64,000 bases of DNA from Mesorhizobium sp. M4B.F.Ca.ET.058.02.1.1 (GTDB lineage: Bacteria > Pseudomonadota > Alphaproteobacteria > Rhizobiales > Rhizobiaceae): positions 5,208,001 through 5,272,000 of the forward strand of contig NZ_CP034450.1 in the NCBI RefSeq assembly GCF_003952505.1, read 5' to 3'. Below the pieces are notes generated by a model, which saw only the letters and a list, made by a program, of their open reading frames with translations, was not told the origin of the DNA and ran no database searches. The position numbers were made by a program, and so were the translations under genes. Of the stretch, positions 39,762 to 49,040 are shown in pieces. Within the stretch, counting starts at the first letter, position 1. Each line of letters starts with the position of its first letter.

Positions 39762-40448
39762 ATGGCCGCACGATCCGTCATCGCGCTCGTTTCCGTCGCC
39801 GAAGTGGTGGCGGGCGACCTTGCCGACCATCTCGAGCGGCGCGGTCATGACGTGCGCGCGGCGCGCCAGCCCTGGGAAGCGGAATCGCTGCTTTCGGCCA
39901 AAGGCATCGACGTGGTGGTTGTCGGCGACAGCCTGAGCCAGGCTGAGGGGCGCGATCTGCTTCGGCGTTATGGCGGCGAGGGCGGACCCGACTTCATCCT
40001 GATCTGCCGGCCGACCGACCTGGTCGACAAGGTGCTGGCGCTCGAGCTCGGTGCCGCCGACGTCGTCGAGAGCCCGCTCAACGTCAGGGAACTGGCCGCG
40101 CGCATCGGCGGCCTGCTGGCGCGGCGCGGCAGGGCCGCCGGGGAACTGATCGTGCTGGAGAACGCAACCGTCGATCTGAGGTCGGCGATGGTCATGCACC
40201 GCTCGGGCGCGGAAGACCAGCTTTCGCCCGGCCAGGTGGCGCTGCTCAAGCTGTTTCTGGCAAGTCCCCGCAAGGTGCTGACGCGCGACGACATCATCGC
40301 CGCGGCGCCGGCCGAAAACGCCGACGCCTTCGACCGCTCGATCGATTCGCGCATCGTGCGGCTGCGCCGCAAGCTCGACACCGAAACCATCACCACGATA
40401 CGCGGCGCCGGCTACCGGTTCGACCCGCCGACGCAGCGCGTCGATTGA
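39762..40448 (+). CDS. OmpR-like regulator with a degenerate (pseudo) receiver
   Basis: A 228-residue protein built like an OmpR response regulator. The N-terminal receiver has lost key residues: strand 1 reads IALVSVAEVV without the acidic pair, and the usual K-P after strand 5 reads ESP. The strand-3 aspartate (VVVVGDSLSQ) remains. The C-terminal winged helix is well kept (LSPGQVALLKLFLASPRKVLTRDDI; SRIVRLRRKLDTETITTIRGAGYRF). It is likely to bind DNA without phosphorylation. The ATG at 39762 follows GGTGGAGAAAA. It diverges from a canonical regulator and may oppose or fine-tune it. Confidence 0.78.
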   Translation: MAARSVIALVSVAEVVAGDLADHLERRGHDVRAARQPWEAESLLSAKGIDVVVVGDSLSQAEGRDLLRRYGGEGGPDFILICRPTDLVDKVLALELGAADVVESPLNVRELAARIGGLLARRGRAAGELIVLENATVDLRSAMVMHRSGAEDQLSPGQVALLKLFLASPRKVLTRDDIIAAAPAENADAFDRSIDSRIVRLRRKLDTETITTIRGAGYRFDPPTQRVD

Positions 40449-40512
40449 ATCAGCCAGACTGTTCGATTGTTTCAGCATCGGACCGGTTTCCATTCTGGTC
40501 CGATGCTCTCGC

Positions 40513-40680
40513 TCAGCGCAGCACGATGGCCGAAGGGCCGGATGGCGCATCGCTGGCGACGGCGACCACCTCAGCCTGGGCACGGTCCCGCAAGAGGACG
40601 GTGGCAAGGCCGGCAAAGCCCAGAAGGCCTTGTGCGTAAAGCAATGCGGAAAGCACGGCTGCGGCAGATTTCGTGTTCAT
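40513..40680 (-). CDS. Small exported or membrane hypothetical protein
   Basis: A 55-residue ORF with a hydrophobic N-terminal segment (SAAAVLSALLYAQGLLGFAG) and a polar C-terminus ending SGPSAIVLR. A purine-rich GAAGGGATGGAGCC precedes the ATG. It lies 31 bases downstream of another small minus-strand ORF and may share its transcript. No family recognised. Confidence 0.5.
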   Translation of the reverse strand: MNTKSAAAVLSALLYAQGLLGFAGLATVLLRDRAQAEVVAVASDAPSGPSAIVLR

Positions 40681-40711
40681 TGGCTCCATCCCTTCAACTT
40701 GTGGTTCCGCT

Positions 40712-41107
40712 TCAGGAAACCCCCGAAGCGCCCGCGCCGCCCACGGAGCCCCCCGCAGCGGCGCGGGCCTTCGGTCCTCTCGGCAGCAAGTAGCCGGAGG
40801 CGCCGCGCATCCACTTCAGCCGAAGGCCGACCCGCCAGAGGGCCTTCAGCCGGTTAACGCGCAGGCTGGACACGATCCAGACCGTGGCGATGAACAGCGC
40901 GGCATGCAGCGTCGAAATCTCGCCGGAATTCATGGCCGCAAGTGTCGTCGCCGGGTTGCCGGCAACAGAGCCGACACCGCCGAGGACGATTGCAGCGACG
41001 CTTGTCCGGAGAAGCCAGGAGCGTAGGTTCGTTTTCCTGCCCATTTTCGTTTTGCTGTCGTCTGTTCCCGTTGCGTCAACTGTGCTGCCGGCTTGTATCG
41101 GGATCAT
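40712..41107 (-). CDS. Hypothetical membrane protein
   Basis: An open frame of 131 codons; ATG 41107 or the in-frame ATG at 41044 could be the start. It encodes two hydrophobic stretches (SVAAIVLGGVGSVAG; AALFIATVWIVSSL) between basic segments, then a Gly/Ala-rich tail. Codon use is plausible, but ribosome sites are weak for both starts. It is followed closely by the 55-residue ORF. No domain recognised; it could be a chance frame. Confidence 0.4.
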   Translation of the reverse strand: MIPIQAGSTVDATGTDDSKTKMGRKTNLRSWLLRTSVAAIVLGGVGSVAGNPATTLAAMNSGEISTLHAALFIATVWIVSSLRVNRLKALWRVGLRLKWMRGASGYLLPRGPKARAAAGGSVGGAGASGVS

Positions 41108-41394
41108 GCCGCACGAGTCGCGCTTTGTTGCAATCTGGTTTCGGCGCAGGTCGTATCGCTTTCATATCAGAGGCATAGGTGCTTTCGTCTGGGGGCTTTG
41201 CAGCCTGATGCCGATAACGAAGCGTTAACTATATGCCCTGTCCCCCGATCACGCCCCTCGTCGGGCGGTTAACCACGGGAAACAGATTCGAAACAAATGT
41301 GAGCATCAAGCGAAATTGGCTTGAAACATCACCCAGCGATAAATCCGCCATCGAATTGGAGCCGGCCGGACCGGCAGAGAGAGGGGACATCGCC

Positions 41395-41853
41395 ATGCAC
41401 GCCACCATTTCCGCCAAGCTTATCAACATCACCGCCGCTGCGTTCACCGGCGCGGCCCTGCTTTTCGGCGCCGGCAGCGGCGCCGCCCACGCCAACCAGA
41501 TCGTGGCCAAGGTTTCGCTGTCTCAGCAGACCATGGAGGTCACCGTCGATGGCCGGCCGACCTTCGCCTGGAAGGTGTCGACCGGCGACCGGGCGCACAT
41601 CACGCCGACTGGATCCTTCAAACCGACCCGCATGCACGAGATGTGGTATTCGAAGAAGTACGACAACGCGCCGATGCCGCATTCGGTGTTCTTCAGCGGC
41701 GGTTATGCCGTGCATGCGACCTATGCCATCAAGCGTCTCGGACAGCCGGCCTCGCACGGCTGCGTGCGGCTGCACCCGGATGCCGCGGCCGATTTCTACC
41801 AGCTCGTCGAGGCCTTTGGCCCGTCGAATACCAGCATCGTCATCGTCAAGTAG
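41395..41853 (+). CDS. Periplasmic L,D-transpeptidase (YkuD domain)
   Basis: A 152-residue exported L,D-transpeptidase, which makes 3-3 crosslinks in peptidoglycan or attaches proteins to it. The ATG at 41395 follows GAGAGGGGACATCGCC and opens a signal peptide ending near GSGAAHA|NQ. The YkuD domain begins IVAKVSLSQQTMEV and carries HATY followed by the catalytic SHGCVRLHPDAA block. It is a minimal form with no peptidoglycan-binding module, as is common in rhizobia, which have many such paralogues. A strong terminator follows. Confidence 0.9.
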   Translation: MHATISAKLINITAAAFTGAALLFGAGSGAAHANQIVAKVSLSQQTMEVTVDGRPTFAWKVSTGDRAHITPTGSFKPTRMHEMWYSKKYDNAPMPHSVFFSGGYAVHATYAIKRLGQPASHGCVRLHPDAAADFYQLVEAFGPSNTSIVIVK

Positions 41854-41951
41854 CAGGCTGTGGTCGAAGGCGGCGAAGAGGGTTGGCAAAACCTCCTCTC
41901 ATCCGTTCCGCCTCCCGCCTGGCATTGCTCTTCCGCGGTAAACGCCCAACC

Positions 41952-41985
41952 AAAAAAGAGGCCGGAATTTTCCGGCCTCTTTTTT
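41952..41985. terminator. Bidirectional rho-independent terminator
   Basis: AAAAAAGAGGCCGGAA (41952-41967) and TTCCGGCCTCTTTTTT (41970-41985) form a perfect symmetric hairpin. It serves the L,D-transpeptidase gene on the plus strand and the RND pump operon on the minus strand. Confidence 0.9.
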
Positions 41986-42004
41986 CCTTTGTCGTTCGAT
42001 TCCG

Positions 42005-45000
42005 TCAGTCCTGCAGCGCCGGCATCAGGTTCGGATCCGGCTTCTCTGCATGGTGCGGCAGGTCCTTGCTGGCGATGAAGGTGTAGAACATCGGCACCAC
42101 GAACAGCGTGAACATGGTTCCAACCAGGATGCCGGTGAAGATCACCAGGCCCATTGAATAGCGGGCGGCGGCGCCGGCGCCGCTGGAGATGATCAGCGGC
42201 ACCACGCCAAGCGCCATCGCCGCCGTGGTCATCAGGATCGGCCGCAGCCGCACCTTGGCCGAAGCGACGATCGCGTCGCGCCGGCGCATGCCGTGGAGCT
42301 CACGCTGCTGGTTGGCGAACTCGACCAGAAGGATGCCGTGCTTGGTGATCAGGCCGATCAGCGTGATCAGGCCGACCTGGGTGTAGATGTTGAGCGTGCC
42401 CAAGCCGATGTTGAGCGGCACGATCGCGCCAAAGATCGACAGTGGCACCGCCATCATAATGATCAGCGGGTCGCGGAAGCTTTCGAACTGCGCCGCCAGC
42501 ACCAGGTAGATGACGAGCACAGCCGCAACGAAAGCGATCAGGATGGTGTTGCCCTGCTCCTTCTCCTGCCGCGACTGGCCGGAATAGTCGATGAAGAACG
42601 TGCCGGGCAGGCTCTCCTTGGCGATATCCTCGATGGCCTTCAGCCCGTCGCCGGTGGTGACCCCCGGCAGTGGCAGGGCTGTGATCGTCGCCGAGTTGAG
42701 CTGGTTGAACTGTTCGATCGCGGCGGGTGCCGCATTGGTCGAGATCTTCACCACCGCCGACAGCGGCACCATCTCGCCCGAGGCGCTGCGCACGAAATAC
42801 TGGGCGAGCTTCTCGGGGTTGTCGCGGAATTCCTGCGGCACCTGCGGGATAATGTCGTAGCTGTTGGAGTCGCGGTCGAACTGCGCCACCTCGGCGCCGC
42901 CGACCAGCAGCGTAAGCGTGCGGCCGATATCGGCGATCGGCAGGTTCAGCGCCGCCGCGCGCTCGCGGTCGATCGTCACCGTCACTTGCGGCGCGTCATA
43001 GGACATCGAGTTTTGCACAACGATGAAGCGGCCGGAGGCCTGCGCCTTGTTCTTGATCTGCTCAGCCGCCTCGTAAACTTCGGCGGAGTCGCCCGTGGAA
43101 CGTACCACAAAGGAGATCGGCAGGCCGCCGCCCGAACCGGGCAGCGTCGGCGGCGCGAAGACGAATGCCTCGACGCCGGCCACCTTGGCAAGCCGGCCGG
43201 TGATGTCTTCCTGGATCTCCTTCGAGCTGCGGGTGCGCTCGGCCCAGTCCTTGAAGGCGAAGCCGACAAAGGCGCCGTTGGTGGCGCCGCCGAAGGCGAC
43301 GGCCGAGAACTGGGCGCGCGTCTCAGGGATGTCCCTGACCAGACCGAGGATCTGGTTGACGTAGGTTTCGGTATAGTCCGACGTCGCGTAGCGCGGCCCG
43401 GTCACGATCGAGAGCAGGAAGCCCTGATCCTCCTCCGGCGCCAGTTCGCTTGAGGTCTTGGTGAACATGAAGCCGGTGAGCGCGACCAGCGCGACCACGA
43501 TCAGTAACGTCACCGGACGGTTTCTCAGCGAGCTGGTGACCATCCGCTCGTAGACGCGCTCGACGCGGCCAAAGGTGCCGTCGACGATGCGCTGGAAACG
43601 GCTGTGCGAGCCTGCCTTGAGGATACGTGCCGACATCATCGGCGTGATGGTGATGGCGATGATGCCCGACAGCACAACCGAGCCGGCAAGCGTCACCGCG
43701 AATTCCCGAAACAGCGCGCCGGTCAGGCCGCCGGTGAAGGCAAGCGGGGCGAACACCGCCGCCAGCGTGATGGTCATGGCGACGATGGCGGAGAGAATCT
43801 CGCGCATGCCGTTGAAGGCCGCCTGCATGGCCGACATGTGGTCCTCTTCCATGTGGCGGTGGATATTCTCCACCACCACGATGGCGTCGTCGACGACGAG
43901 GCCAATGGCCAGCACCATGGCGAGCAGCGACAGCAGATTGATCGAGTAGCCGACCGAATACAGCAGGAAGCAGACGCCAATCAGCGAAAGCGGAATGGTC
44001 ACGATCGGCATCATCACCGAGCGGAACGAGCCGAGAAAGAGCAGGATGACGACGACGACGATCGCCACCGCCTCGCCGATGGTCTTGAATACCTCCTCGA
44101 TCGAGGCGCTGATCTGCTCGGTGGAATCGTAAACGATCTCGATCGTCATGCCTTGCGGCAGCGTCTCCTGGATCGTCGGCACCAGCTTGTGGATCGCCGC
44201 CGCCGTCGTCAGCGGATTGGCCGCCGGCGTCGGGAAGATGGCAAGGAAGGTGCCGGGCTTGCCGTTGAAGGAGACCCTGGTGTCGGTGCTGACCGCGCCG
44301 AGCTCGACGCGCGCCACGTCGCGCAACCTCACCACATTGCCGTCCTTGGAGCGCAGAGGAAGCGCCGCGAAAGCCTCCGGCGTCTGCAATGTCGAGCGCA
44401 CGGTGATCGATGAGACAACGTATTCGTTCTCGGTGTTGCCGGGCGCCGACAGGAAGTTGCTGTCGTTGATGGCGGTCAGCACATCGGCCGCCGTGACGCC
44501 GCGCGCGGCGAGCTTGACCGGGTCGATCCACACCCGCATCGAATAATCCTCGGCGCCGAAGATCTGCACGTCGGCGACGCCCTCGACCGTCGATATGCGC
44601 GGGCGAACGACGCGCTCGATATATTCGGTCAATTGCTGCTTCGTCATGTTCGGATTCTGCATCGAGATGTACATCATCGCGAACTCTTGGCCGGTGCCCT
44701 TGACGATTACCGGATCCTTGGCGGCGTCGGGCAAGGTGCCACGCACGCCCTGCACCTTGGACAGGACCTCGGTCAGCGCGACGTCCGGGTTGGAGCCGAG
44801 CTTCATCTGCACAACCACGGTGCTGGAGGAGGGCCGGCTCGACGAGGTGACGTAGTCGATGTTCTCGGTCGAGGCGACGGCGCGGGCGATCGGAGCGGAG
44901 ATGAAGCCCTGGATCAGGTCGGCGCTGGCGCCTGGATAGGCCGTGGTGATGGTGATGGCCGTCTCGTCGACTTTCGGATACTGCCGGATCGACAGGTTGA

Positions 45001-45088
45001 AGATGCCCTGGAAACCCAGGAGCAGGATCATGCAGGCGAGCACGGTCGACAGGACCGGCCGGCGAATGAAGATGTCGGAGAAATTCAT
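42005..45088 (-). CDS. RND-family multidrug efflux permease (HAE1 type)
   Basis: Inner-membrane proton-driven exporter, 1027 residues, the usual length. The N-terminus MNFSDIFIRRPVLSTVLACMILLLG is standard for HAE1 transporters. The TM4 proton-relay acids are in LAIGLVVDDAIVVVENIHRHME, the second-half counterpart is in LITLIGLITKHGILLVEFAN, and RLRPILMTTAAMALGVVPL lies near the end. It would work with a membrane fusion protein and an outer-membrane channel. The fusion-protein gene overlaps it by 4 bases upstream but is frameshifted. No TolC-type gene is adjacent. Substrates are not predictable. Confidence 0.9.
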   Translation of the reverse strand: MNFSDIFIRRPVLSTVLACMILLLGFQGIFNLSIRQYPKVDETAITITTAYPGASADLIQGFISAPIARAVASTENIDYVTSSSRPSSSTVVVQMKLGSNPDVALTEVLSKVQGVRGTLPDAAKDPVIVKGTGQEFAMMYISMQNPNMTKQQLTEYIERVVRPRISTVEGVADVQIFGAEDYSMRVWIDPVKLAARGVTAADVLTAINDSNFLSAPGNTENEYVVSSITVRSTLQTPEAFAALPLRSKDGNVVRLRDVARVELGAVSTDTRVSFNGKPGTFLAIFPTPAANPLTTAAAIHKLVPTIQETLPQGMTIEIVYDSTEQISASIEEVFKTIGEAVAIVVVVILLFLGSFRSVMMPIVTIPLSLIGVCFLLYSVGYSINLLSLLAMVLAIGLVVDDAIVVVENIHRHMEEDHMSAMQAAFNGMREILSAIVAMTITLAAVFAPLAFTGGLTGALFREFAVTLAGSVVLSGIIAITITPMMSARILKAGSHSRFQRIVDGTFGRVERVYERMVTSSLRNRPVTLLIVVALVALTGFMFTKTSSELAPEEDQGFLLSIVTGPRYATSDYTETYVNQILGLVRDIPETRAQFSAVAFGGATNGAFVGFAFKDWAERTRSSKEIQEDITGRLAKVAGVEAFVFAPPTLPGSGGGLPISFVVRSTGDSAEVYEAAEQIKNKAQASGRFIVVQNSMSYDAPQVTVTIDRERAAALNLPIADIGRTLTLLVGGAEVAQFDRDSNSYDIIPQVPQEFRDNPEKLAQYFVRSASGEMVPLSAVVKISTNAAPAAIEQFNQLNSATITALPLPGVTTGDGLKAIEDIAKESLPGTFFIDYSGQSRQEKEQGNTILIAFVAAVLVIYLVLAAQFESFRDPLIIMMAVPLSIFGAIVPLNIGLGTLNIYTQVGLITLIGLITKHGILLVEFANQQRELHGMRRRDAIVASAKVRLRPILMTTAAMALGVVPLIISSGAGAAARYSMGLVIFTGILVGTMFTLFVVPMFYTFIASKDLPHHAEKPDPNLMPALQD

Positions 45089-46354
45089 TGCTGGGCGGCC
45101 TGCTTGTTCGCCGGCTTGGTCGGATCGATTGTGTTGTCGACGGCAACGGACATGCCGTTGAAGAGCCGGTTCTGGCCGGCGGTGACGACCTCATCGCCGG
45201 CGGTGATGCCTTCCAGGATCTCGACCATGCCGGCGTTGCGGCGGCCGGGCTTGACGAATACCTGGGCAAGCACAAGCTCAGGCTTTTCGCCTTCCACCGG
45301 CTTGGCCGCCGCGTCGGCCGGCTTTTCGTCAGGTTTTTCGTCCGGCTTGGCGGCCGGGGTGGAGCCGGTCTTTGTCGCATCCGGCTTCTCTTCGGGCTTG
45401 GCTGCTGGAGCGGCAGCGTCGCCCGCGGGCTTGGCCGGACGCACGACAAAGACGAAGTCGCCATAGAGGCTGGAGGTCAGGGCCGTCTGCGGCAGCGTCA
45501 GGACATTCTGCTCCTCCGGCAACTCGACGCGCACCTGCACGAACTGGCCTGGCGTCAGCTTGCCGTCGGGGTTGGCGACCTCGGCGCGGATCGACACCAG
45601 CCGGCTCGTAGGGTCGATCTTTGGGTCGATGCCGCGAATGGCGCCGGCGAACGGCATATCGCTGTTGCCGCCGCCGATGCCGAGCCCGCACCGTCTGGCC
45701 GATCTTGAGCAGCGGCAACTGCTGTTCCGGCACCGAGAAGTCGACCCGCATGGTATCGAGGTCCTGCAGGGTCACCACCGAGGATCCGGTGGCGAGATAC
45801 TGACCGAGGTCGATCTTGGGGATGCCGACAGTGCCGGCGAAGGGAGCGGTCAGCTGCTTCTGGTCGAGCACCGCCTGCAGCTTGTTGACCTGCGAGGCGG
45901 ATGCCGACGCGGTCGCCCGCGCGGTGTCGAGCGTGGCGTCGGTGCCGACGCCGCGCCGCTGCAATTCGACGGCGCGTTCGAGCGCCGTCTGGTCAGAGAC
46001 GTTCTGTGCTTTCGCCGCCGCGAGATCGGCGCGCTCGACGGCATCGTCGAGCTGCAGCAGCACGGCGTTGTCGGCTACCTTCTGGTTGGCGTGGAACATG
46101 ATGCTCTTGACGATGCCGGCTGTTTCGACGGTGAGGTCGACGCCGCGCACGGCATTGACGGTGCCGATCGCCTCGACGCCCGGCGTCCACTCGGACGGCT
46201 TCACGATGACCGTCGAAACGGTCGCTGCCGGCGGCTTCATGGTGGCGAAATACTGCTTGATCGCGCTGTCACGAAACAGGTTGAAGGCGACAATTCCGCC
46301 GCACACCACAATGAGCAGAAGCAATATTCCGACGATGATGAAGAAGCGCTTCAC
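45085..46354 (-). pseudogene. RND membrane fusion protein gene with a one-base frameshift
   Basis: Periplasmic adaptor (HlyD/AcrA type) for the pump. A GTG start at 46354 follows GAGGGGGA and opens a membrane anchor (KRFFIIVGILLLLIVVCGG). The hairpin and barrel parts read normally to LLKIGQTVRA, coded near 45690. The frame then breaks and homology resumes in another frame at GGGNSDMPFAGAIRGIDPKID. Dropping one C of CCC at 45685-45687 joins both halves into about 420 codons. Either the gene is broken, leaving the pump without its adaptor, or the base is a sequencing error. The second half also holds a long Lys/Pro/Ala-rich insert that is unusual for the family. Confidence 0.8.
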
Positions 46355-46451
46355 GAACAGTCCCCCTCGGCCGGCGTCCGGCAATAGTCGTCGAACAGCG
46401 GGACACATATCGACGTCAGGTCCCGTTTTCAAATGATGGCGATCTTACTGT

Positions 46452-46465
46452 ACCGTCTGGACGGT
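46452..46465. promoter_or_regulatory. Candidate TetR operator between the RND operon and its regulator
   Basis: ACCGTCTGGACGGT is a perfect 14-base palindrome apart from its central TG. It lies in the divergent promoter region, 41 bases before the TetR gene. The position fits autoregulation plus repression of the pump. Confidence 0.55.
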
Positions 46466-46506
46466 GTTGTCAATTCCGCCTAGGCTAATGTAAGGGGGAT
46501 GCACCG

Positions 46507-47040
46507 ATGAAAACCCGCAGAGCAAATTCGCGTGACAGGATACTCGCCGCCGCCGCCGACGTGGCGCGCGAGACGGGTCCGGGCAGCCTGTCGCTGGACG
46601 CCGTCGCCAGCCGCGCCGGCGTGTCGAAGGGCGGCCTGCTCTACAATTTCCCGACCAAAGCCAAGTTGATGCAGAGCCTGGTGGAGGATTATCTCAAGGC
46701 ATTCGAGCAGGCGATGGAAGCCCGCACCGCCGTGGCTGGTCATGAAAGCGCGCTCGCGGCCTATATCAAGCTCTCGGCCGACGAATGCGAGGAGCCGCAG
46801 CCGTCGGCGTCCTGGATATTTTCCGCCATCGCCGAGGATCCCGAATTCCTGACGCCGATCAAATCGTTCAAGCGGCAGCTGTTCGAGCGGCTCAAGGGGG
46901 AGACGAACGACCTCAGCGCGCTGTTGGTCTGCTTCCTCGCCATCGAGGGCATGCGCAGCATGAATCTCTTCGATTCCGACGTGCTCTCGAAGGATGAGCG
47001 GCAGCTGCTGACCTCGTCGCTGCTGGAGATCGCCGGATAG
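46507..47040 (+). CDS. TetR-family regulator, probable repressor of the RND pump
   Basis: A 177-residue TetR protein. The helix-turn-helix is at about 8-55 (SRDRILAAAADVARETGPGSLSLDAVASRAGVSKGGLLYNFPTKAKLMQ); the wording GGLLYNFPTKAKL is typical of a subgroup linked to RND pumps. The C-terminal ligand domain is helical without recognisable ligand residues. It diverges from the pump operon, with the palindrome at 46452-46465 in between. The start follows TAAGGGGGATGCACCG. Confidence 0.85.
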   Translation: MKTRRANSRDRILAAAADVARETGPGSLSLDAVASRAGVSKGGLLYNFPTKAKLMQSLVEDYLKAFEQAMEARTAVAGHESALAAYIKLSADECEEPQPSASWIFSAIAEDPEFLTPIKSFKRQLFERLKGETNDLSALLVCFLAIEGMRSMNLFDSDVLSKDERQLLTSSLLEIAG

Positions 47041-47176
47041 GGGCCTAGCGCCGGCATTTGACTGGCGTTTTGAAATGCCCTCCCTGCCGAGCCCGGTATC
47101 CCGCCCGTCACACCAGCTTCATCGACCGGACATAGCCTCACCTGTGGTTGTGCCGAAGTGCGAACGGGAGTGGGAC

Positions 47177-48778
47177 ATGGTGGACATTGTTTCGAGCGAA
47201 GCGGGCATTCCAAGGCCAGATCATCCACTCAATCAAACCGGCGGCGCCAAGTGGTTCCTGCCGGCCTTCGGAGTGATCGTGCTCGCCGGCGTCATCTATG
47301 TCGCCTACGCACTCAGCCAGGATCTCGCCATAGCCAAGACGGTGCCGTGGATCCTGCTCGGCATCGCCTTGCTGATTGCGCTGGGCTTCGAGTTCGTCAA
47401 CGGCTTCCACGACACCGCCAATGCCGTGGCGACGGTCATCTATACCCGCTCCCTGCCGGCCGAGTTCGCCGTCATGTGGTCGGGCGTCTTCAATTTCCTC
47501 GGCGTTCTCACCTCCAGCGGCGCGGTTGCCTTCGGCATCCTGTCGCTGCTGCCGGTCGAGCTCATCCTGCAGGTCGGCTCCTCGTCAGGCTTCGCCATGG
47601 TGTTCGCGCTGCTGGTCGCCGCGATCCTGTGGAACCTCGGCACCTGGTTCCTCGGCCTGCCGGCCTCAAGTTCGCACACCATGGTGGGGTCGATCATCGG
47701 CGTCGGCCTCGCCAACCAGTTCATGGCGCCGGCCGGCAGCGCCACCAGTGGCGTCGACTGGTCACAAGCGACCAATGTCGGCACCACGCTGCTGGTCTCG
47801 CCAATCATCGGCTTCTTCGCCGCGGCAATCCTGCTCTATGCGATGAAACTGCTTGTGCGCAATCCGGCGCTCTATGAGGCGCCGAAGGGCAACACCCCGC
47901 CGCCGTGGTGGATCCGCGCGCTGCTGATCTTCACCTGCACCGGCGTCAGTTTCGCCCATGGCTCGAATGACGGCCAGAAGGGGATGGGCCTGATCATGCT
48001 GATCCTGATCGGCGTGGTGCCGACGGCCTATGCGCTCAACCGCACCCCGGACATCAACTATCTCGAAGCCTACAAGTCGGCTTCGGTGAGCGTCGAACAG
48101 GCACTGGGCAAGTACGTCAAGCCGGGCATCACCGTCCCCGATGCCAAGGTGGCCGTCCAGGACGCCGTGCGCACCAGGACCTGGAACGACCAAACCACGG
48201 TGGCGCTGCAGACATATATTCACAACACCACGGCTTCGCTGCAGCCCTACGCTTCGATCGAAAAGGTGCCGACCGATCTGGTCGGCAACGCCCGCAACGA
48301 CATCTATCTGATCGGCGAGGCGCTCAAACTGATCGACAAAAAGAAGCTGCTGCCGATGGAGGCCGCCGATCTCAAGGCGGTAACCGACTATCACAAGGCG
48401 GTCGACAACGCGACGAAGTTCATTCCGCTTTGGGTGAAGATCGCTGTGGCGCTGGCGCTCGGGCTGGGCACCATGGTCGGCTGGAAGCGCATCGTCGTGA
48501 CGGTCGGCGAGAAGATCGGCAAGAGCCATCTGACCTATGGCCAGGGCGCCGCAGCGGAGCTGGTGGCGATGGTCACGATCGGCATGGCCGACCGCCTCGG
48601 CCTGCCGGTGTCGACCACCCATGTGCTGTCGTCGGGCGTTGCCGGCACCATGGCGGCGAACGGCTCGGGGCTGCAATGGTCGACCGTGCGCAACCTGCTG
48701 CTTGCCTGGGTGCTGACGCTGCCCTGCTCGATCGCGCTCGCCTTCGTGCTGTTCATCATTTTCCGCCAGGTGTTCTGA
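47177..48778 (+). CDS. pit: Inorganic phosphate permease, PiT family
   Basis: Low-affinity phosphate (metal-phosphate/proton) symporter of 533 residues. The two PiT signatures are FEFVNGFHDTANAVATVIYTR in the first half and GVSFAHGSNDGQKGMGLIM in the second. The paired re-entrant motifs GLPASSSHTMVGS and GLPVSTTHVLSSG are both present. A large hydrophilic loop (about residues 290-420) separates the halves, typical of the bacterial subfamily. The ATG at 47177 follows CGGGAGTGGGAC; the longer open frame has no ribosome site. An intrinsic terminator follows. A PhoU-like partner gene is not present. Confidence 0.9.
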   Translation: MVDIVSSEAGIPRPDHPLNQTGGAKWFLPAFGVIVLAGVIYVAYALSQDLAIAKTVPWILLGIALLIALGFEFVNGFHDTANAVATVIYTRSLPAEFAVMWSGVFNFLGVLTSSGAVAFGILSLLPVELILQVGSSSGFAMVFALLVAAILWNLGTWFLGLPASSSHTMVGSIIGVGLANQFMAPAGSATSGVDWSQATNVGTTLLVSPIIGFFAAAILLYAMKLLVRNPALYEAPKGNTPPPWWIRALLIFTCTGVSFAHGSNDGQKGMGLIMLILIGVVPTAYALNRTPDINYLEAYKSASVSVEQALGKYVKPGITVPDAKVAVQDAVRTRTWNDQTTVALQTYIHNTTASLQPYASIEKVPTDLVGNARNDIYLIGEALKLIDKKKLLPMEAADLKAVTDYHKAVDNATKFIPLWVKIAVALALGLGTMVGWKRIVVTVGEKIGKSHLTYGQGAAAELVAMVTIGMADRLGLPVSTTHVLSSGVAGTMAANGSGLQWSTVRNLLLAWVLTLPCSIALAFVLFIIFRQVF

Positions 48779-48796
48779 GCGGCCAAGTTCTCAAAT

Positions 48797-48830
48797 AAAA
48801 GGCAGCGCCGGTCGCAGCCGCTGCCTTTTT
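48797..48830. terminator. Intrinsic terminator after the phosphate permease gene
   Basis: AAAAGGCAGC (48797-48806) pairs with GCTGCCTTTT (48820-48829), and Ts continue on the plus strand. On the minus strand the hairpin is also followed by a T-rich run, so it could additionally stop transcription from the patatin gene. Confidence 0.8.
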
Positions 48831-48897
48831 CTTTGTGGCTGTTCCATGGCTGTTTCGAGGCGCCGGCGGGACAGCACCCTCCTCTGGCCTGCCGGCC

Positions 48898-48918
48898 ATC
48901 TCCCCGCAAGGGGGAGAT
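48898..48918. repeat. Short rhizobial-type intergenic palindrome
   Basis: ATCTCCCC (48898-48905) and GGGGAGAT (48911-48918) form a hairpin with a 5-base loop (GCAAG). The wording resembles the first palindrome of the element at 34148. Confidence 0.45.
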
Positions 48919-49040
48919 CAGCGGCTTCAGCGCGGACCTCCATTGTTGCAATGCCGGAGATTAGCGAAAGCCGAACAGAGGGGGTGTGAGGGAACTCGAC
49001 GGGGGTGCCGTATGGACAGGCCGCGATCTTTCGCCGGCGG

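Noticed and set aside
43323..45464. Minus-strand frame of 713 codons beside the RND permease
   Set aside because: Frame-shifted shadow of the permease and adaptor genes; the true permease frame has all family motifs.
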